Positions 38,149 to 42,348 of a DNA stretch of 42,348 nucleotides are shown here, piece after piece (the stretch's first letter is position 1; every line of letters starts with the position of its first letter). The notes under the pieces were generated by a model. That model did no database searches. It saw nothing but the letters and a program-made list of their open reading frames with translations, and was not told where the DNA came from. The stretch comes from Treponema sp. (GTDB lineage Bacteria > Spirochaetota > Spirochaetia > Treponematales > Breznakiellaceae): contig JAISMC010000018.1 of the NCBI GenBank assembly GCA_031276965.1, positions 1 to 42,348 of the forward strand. The letters run 5' to 3'. Made by a program: the position numbers and the translations under genes.

Positions 38149-39681
38149 CTACATCATATATTTGACAATATCGATCTGTTCAGGCTTTGCATTGCCGGGA
38201 CACTGGAATTCCTTTTGTATAAGTCCGTCCTTCATAATCAGGATTCTGCTGGAAAGACCGATACACTCGTCCAGGGTATCGCCCAGGAGGATAACCGACT
38301 TTCCGCCATTGGTTATTTCCCGGATAGCCTTGTAGAGCTCTTCTTTGGCCCCCACATCCACCCCGCGGGTGGGATGATTCAGAATCAAAATTTCCGAACC
38401 GCTGGAAATGACCCGGGAGAAAATGGCCTTTTGGGCGTTTCCTCCGGAGAGGTGATCCATCCGGTCTTCGATGCTGCCGCACTTGACCCCCATTTTAGAG
38501 ATCCAATGGAGGCTTATGTTTTTAATGTTCTTTTTAGAAAGGACATTAAACTTGGAGATTTTCTTGAGGCTGGAAGCGATGATGTTATCCCTCAGCGGGA
38601 GGGTGCCTATCATCCCCTCCAGTCTGCGGTCTTTGGGGATTGAGAGAATACCGCTGTCCAGGGCTTTGGCGGGAGACTTAAAGCTCCGCATCGGCCTGCC
38701 ATTAACCTTTATAGTACCGGCAGTAAAAAGCTCGTCCCCGCAGAGTACCGAACAGAGCTCCTCCTTTCCGGAGCCTTCGACGCCGCAGAAACCAAGCACC
38801 TCGCCCCGCTTGAGCCGGAAGCTGACATCCTTGAAATAGCCGTACTTACCCAGGCCCTCTACCTCAAGCACCACCTCGTCCGCAGGGACGGTCTGTTCGT
38901 TAACCAGGTAATACCTGCCCGATGTGGTCCGTCCGACCATCTTCTCGTAGAGCAGCGTAATATTCGCCTCTGCGGTATTTACCACCCCCGTTTCTTCACC
39001 GTCCTTAAAAATATAGATCCGGTCGGTTATAGCCAGAACTTCGTCCAGGCGGTGGGAGATAAAGATAACCGACACCCCCTTTTCCTTGATCCGCTTTATT
39101 TCCTTAAAGAGCACTTCGATCTCGTCGTTGGAGAGTACCGTGGTCGGTTCGTCAAGGAGCAGCAATGCGCCGGTATCGCTGACTTTTAATATGATATCAA
39201 GGACTTTGGCAATTTCCACCATCTGCCGGTGAACAAAGTTAAGATCATAGACCCGTTTATTGGGCTGAATGGAGTCGACCCCAAGACGGGCCAGCACCTT
39301 TTTCGCGTCGGCGTTCATCTTTGCCCAGTTGATAATCTTTCCGGTGCTGTAGGGCTTTTCCCTTCCCAGAAAAATATTCTGAGCCACCGTAAGGTTGAGG
39401 ATGAGGGACTGTTCCTGGAAGACCATGCCTATTCCCTGGCGGTTTGCGTCCACCACGCTTTTGGCGCTAAAGGGGACGCCCTTCATCAGCATGGTCCCGG
39501 TCGTAGGCTGCTCGACCCCGGCGATAATCTTGAGGAGGGTTGATTTCCCCGCTCCGTTTTCGCCTATAAGGCCGATGACCTCGCCCTTATAGATCTGCAT
39601 GTCAATGTTTTTCAGAACCTCGGAGGTCCCGTAGGTTTTGCCTATACCCTTCATATCAAACAGGAGTTCTTTGTTCATCAC
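38149..39681 (-). CDS. Sugar ABC transporter ATPase with two nucleotide-binding domains
   Basis: GENGAGKSTLLKII, LLLDEPTTVLSNDE, GVEGSGKEELCSVLCG, LSGGNAQKAIFSRVI, LNHPTRGVDVGAKEELY. Confidence 0.95.
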   Translation of the reverse strand: MMNKELLFDMKGIGKTYGTSEVLKNIDMQIYKGEVIGLIGENGAGKSTLLKIIAGVEQPTTGTMLMKGVPFSAKSVVDANRQGIGMVFQEQSLILNLTVAQNIFLGREKPYSTGKIINWAKMNADAKKVLARLGVDSIQPNKRVYDLNFVHRQMVEIAKVLDIILKVSDTGALLLLDEPTTVLSNDEIEVLFKEIKRIKEKGVSVIFISHRLDEVLAITDRIYIFKDGEETGVVNTAEANITLLYEKMVGRTTSGRYYLVNEQTVPADEVVLEVEGLGKYGYFKDVSFRLKRGEVLGFCGVEGSGKEELCSVLCGDELFTAGTIKVNGRPMRSFKSPAKALDSGILSIPKDRRLEGMIGTLPLRDNIIASSLKKISKFNVLSKKNIKNISLHWISKMGVKCGSIEDRMDHLSGGNAQKAIFSRVISSGSEILILNHPTRGVDVGAKEELYKAIREITNGGKSVILLGDTLDECIGLSSRILIMKDGLIQKEFQCPGNAKPEQIDIVKYMM

Positions 39682-39689
39682 CGCAGCCC

Positions 39690-40712
39690 TTATTTAACGA
39701 TTCTTTTTCTGTTTCTGGTAGCGGAAAGCGCCACCGCCACCAGGATGATAATTCCCTGGATGGCTTGTTTATAAAAGGTATTAACCCCCATCAGGGTAAG
39801 GTAATTTGAAAGCTCCGTATAGATGAGCACGCCGATAATAGTTTGAAACATGCCGCCGGTTCCGGGATAAATGCCCCCCACGGTAACCGCCGCAATGGTG
39901 GGAAAGAGCTGGTTGTAGCCGATCTCAACGTTGCCTATCTTCAAACGGACAGCGCCCAAAAGGCCGGCGATGCTGATCATCACGCCGCAGAGGGTAAAGA
40001 CCCCGATTTTCACCCGGTCTATATTGATGCCCGCCGCCCGGGCGCTCAGTTCGTTGTCGCCGATGGCGTAAACCGCCCTGCCGAAGGCGGTATAGTTAAG
40101 AATAATAACCCCCACAAAAAAGATCCCCATGGCTATAAGAGTCATGTAGGGAACAAGACCGAAGAGGGAACCCCGGGAGAGGGCGATGATCGATTCGCTC
40201 CGGATAGTTGCGGGGATACTCCGGTAACTGAGAACGCCGAATCCTTTGGCTATGCTGGCCATGGCAAAGGTTATCATAAAAGAAGGTATCCGCAGTTTTA
40301 CATGCAGAATTCCGTTAGTCGCTCCGATGACAAAACCCAGGGCGACCACGATAAGCACGGCCACAAATCCCAGATTATTGCTGTTTTTTGAATTAAGCAC
40401 CAAAAGAGTAAAGATGGAACCGGAAAATCCCATAACTCCTTCCAGGGAAAGATCGATTCCGCCAATCAGCAGTACGAAGGTCAGGCCCGTCGCCAAAACC
40501 AGGGGCAGGGTCATTTGATAGAGCAGATTATTTAAATTTTTCCAGCTCATAAATCCGGGAACGAATATCATGGAAAAGAGGGTCATCACCACAAGTACAA
40601 TGGTAGGAGCATATCTGCGGACTACGCCCATTTTGGCGTCATCCTTAATTTTCTGCACAAACTGGCTTGCTACTGTTTCATCCGCTAAATTACTAGTTCC
40701 GGCAATCCGCAT
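39690..40712 (-). CDS. Sugar ABC transporter permease, ribose type
   Basis: Polytopic; VLLIGGIDLSLEGV, GDNELSARAAGINID, AAVTVGGIYPGTGGM. Confidence 0.92.
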   Translation of the reverse strand: MRIAGTSNLADETVASQFVQKIKDDAKMGVVRRYAPTIVLVVMTLFSMIFVPGFMSWKNLNNLLYQMTLPLVLATGLTFVLLIGGIDLSLEGVMGFSGSIFTLLVLNSKNSNNLGFVAVLIVVALGFVIGATNGILHVKLRIPSFMITFAMASIAKGFGVLSYRSIPATIRSESIIALSRGSLFGLVPYMTLIAMGIFFVGVIILNYTAFGRAVYAIGDNELSARAAGINIDRVKIGVFTLCGVMISIAGLLGAVRLKIGNVEIGYNQLFPTIAAVTVGGIYPGTGGMFQTIIGVLIYTELSNYLTLMGVNTFYKQAIQGIIILVAVALSATRNRKRIVK

Positions 40713-40749
40713 TTTGCCTCCGTTTTTATGTAAAAATTATCCGGTATCG

Positions 40750-40875
40750 AAACAGGGACGGATCTTCCACCCCTGTTTAGGATTTAGACGGGACTGCATG
40801 CAAAACGATCCGCAGACAGTCCCGAAGGAAGCTCCCGTCCGGGATTTTCCCGCCGGAAAGCGGAAAATCCCCGGA
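40750..40875 (-). promoter_or_regulatory. Three consecutive hairpins between the binding-protein and permease genes
   Basis: aaacaggg/ccctgttt (40750-40778), cgggactg/cagtcccg (40789-40824), gtccgggattttcc...ggaaaatccccggac (40837-40875). Confidence 0.7.
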
Positions 40876-40883
40876 CGAATTGG

Positions 40884-41942
40884 TTAGAGCTTGGGATTGG
40901 GAATAATACCCACAATCGGGAAGTCCAGATTGTCGAAGTCGTAGGTCGGCACCGAATCAACGTAGGTGGCGATCATCTCATCCACATTAGCGGCCGTTAC
41001 CAGCTTGACGACGGAGAAGAACATCCGCTTTTTCTGATCCATGGTCTTAACGTCAAGCTTGCCGGTCTTGGCCGCCCACGCATACGCGGCACCGTAGCCG
41101 CCGACCGCATAACCGTCCTGGAACATGGTGCTGTACATACTGCCGTCTTTGATACATTCAAAGGCCGCCTTGGTACCGTCAAAGCCGCAGATATTGATCT
41201 TGCCCACCATGCCGGCGTTTTTCAGAGCTTCCGCAGCGCCTACCGCCATGCCGTCGGAATGGCAGAATACGGCTTTTAATTCATCGCCGTACTTGGCAAT
41301 CCAGTTCTCCATTACTACCATGCCTTCGGAACCGAGGTAGTTGGCGATCTGGGAATCCACCAGTTCGATTTCGGGGAATTCATCGAGGGCCCGCTTCATG
41401 CCGATATTCCGCTCCGCTGCGGCGTCATTGCCGGGGATGCCGTACAGTTCCGCAACCTTGCCCTTGCCGCCGATGGACTTAAAGAGGTCCACGCAGGCCT
41501 GATAGCCGAATTCGACGTTATCGTTGGCAAGGAAGAGGACAAAGTTTTCAAAGTCGGTGGGATACAAGCCCTTTTCCAGGGTAGTATAAATGGAGAGTTT
41601 TACCCCCGCTTCTTCGCACATTTCCACTACCGCAGGGGTAACCGAAGCGTTGTTCGGATCAAGGAAGATGATTCCGTTGCTTCCGTATTGATTAATAAAG
41701 GATTCGACGTTATCAATCTGTTTCTGAGGAGTATCGCCGGACATGACGACATAACCCAGGCCTTTGCTCTGGGCGAACAGTTCGGCGCCTTTTGCCAGGG
41801 AAGCCCAGTACTCGGACTCCATGGAAATATTCATAACACCAACCGTGATCTTCTCCGAAGACTCCGCCGCCTTCTTTCCTTTACAGCCCGTCAGGGCAAA
41901 GAGTACGGCCAGCGCCGCCGCAAGGATCATTACCTTTTTCAT
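40884..41942 (-). CDS. Sugar ABC transporter substrate-binding lipoprotein, RbsB-like
   Basis: Lipobox FALTGCKG; periplasmic-binding fold features (KITVGVMNISMESEYWASLAKGAELFAQ, CGFDGTKAAFECIKDGSMYSTMFQD). Confidence 0.94.
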   Translation of the reverse strand: MKKVMILAAALAVLFALTGCKGKKAAESSEKITVGVMNISMESEYWASLAKGAELFAQSKGLGYVVMSGDTPQKQIDNVESFINQYGSNGIIFLDPNNASVTPAVVEMCEEAGVKLSIYTTLEKGLYPTDFENFVLFLANDNVEFGYQACVDLFKSIGGKGKVAELYGIPGNDAAAERNIGMKRALDEFPEIELVDSQIANYLGSEGMVVMENWIAKYGDELKAVFCHSDGMAVGAAEALKNAGMVGKINICGFDGTKAAFECIKDGSMYSTMFQDGYAVGGYGAAYAWAAKTGKLDVKTMDQKKRMFFSVVKLVTAANVDEMIATYVDSVPTYDFDNLDFPIVGIIPNPKL

Positions 41943-41996
41943 TCTTCTCTTCCTCCATTAAAATAGAATTCCCAACGGAATTCAAAATTACTTTAA

Positions 41997-42015
41997 TACC
42001 GGTTCCGGACCGGTA
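41997..42015. promoter_or_regulatory. Candidate operator: inverted repeat upstream of the sugar ABC operon
   Basis: taccggt-tccgg-accggta, perfect 7-bp arms, about 55 bp upstream of the binding-protein ATG. Confidence 0.4.
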
Positions 42016-42348
42016 CACAAAGTTCCGGTTACAAGCGAAAATAACAGATCATTGTCTAACCGGGCGGTCTTACCGGCGAACGAATATAGGAATAAACGGA
42101 CTGTCCTGGTTTCAAAGCTGCCGCAGCCTTTGTCCTGCCCTTAAACATGGCCTATTATAGATTTTCCTGGGTATTCACTTCATACAGGTAATGCTATCTA
42201 CTGTCCTTGTAAATCTCCAAAAAACTAATATTTTTCTGAATTTTACTGCCTTTTCAACGAAATTACGAAATTCCGAGGGAAATTTGTACCCACTTTTGAG
42301 GAAAATAGCATTCGCTAATCTTAGACCTGCGTCAAGTACATACCCATG

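Noticed and set aside
1-42348. Phage, IS transposase, toxin-antitoxin, restriction-modification or defence island
   Set aside because: No integrase, transposase, methyltransferase, nuclease or toxin signatures in the plausible ORFs on either strand.
1-42348. tRNA or 5S/16S/23S rRNA genes
   Set aside because: No convincing tRNA cloverleaf (GTTCRANYC arm) or rRNA signature noticed by eye; tRNAscan-SE would be needed to exclude one formally.

Overview
This 42.3-kb, fairly GC-rich window looks like chromosomal DNA of a Treponema-like spirochaete. That assignment is inferred from the Cmk-S1 fusion, the mre/mrd cluster layout and the small RpoZ-like protein; no database search was run. Most of it is housekeeping: RNase P RNA (rnpB); the cell-shape operon mreBCD-mrdA-rodA followed by a fused radical-SAM/DUF2344 protein; a long minus-strand operon (recA-folK-scpA-scpB-rluB-like-cmk/rpsA fusion-sigma54 activator-TPR-lipoprotein); prs; dtd with a TPR envelope cluster; rpe; miaA; an rpoZ-like gene; class I fumarase; nudC; a COG1180-type radical SAM gene; zinc-ribbon genes; ileS; and a ribose-type sugar ABC transporter operon. 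I see no phage, transposase, CRISPR array or defence island. The unexplained structure is mainly intergenic. (1) A 15-unit array of exactly 21 bp per unit sits between the rpoZ-like gene and fumarase; it carries nine perfect TTCTTAAGAA palindromes at two-helical-turn spacing and can also be read as a heptapeptide-repeat frame with no canonical start. (2) A 150-bp MITE/REP-like element has a perfect 16-bp terminal inverted repeat and four internal hairpins, and a partial relative lies about 8 kb away. (3) Other modular palindromic repeats also abut or supply stop codons. Further points: a GAFTNA variant in the sigma54 activator, an internal Shine-Dalgarno/ATG at the Cmk-S1 junction, an AT-hook-like RecA tail, and three consecutive hairpins after the ABC binding-protein gene.
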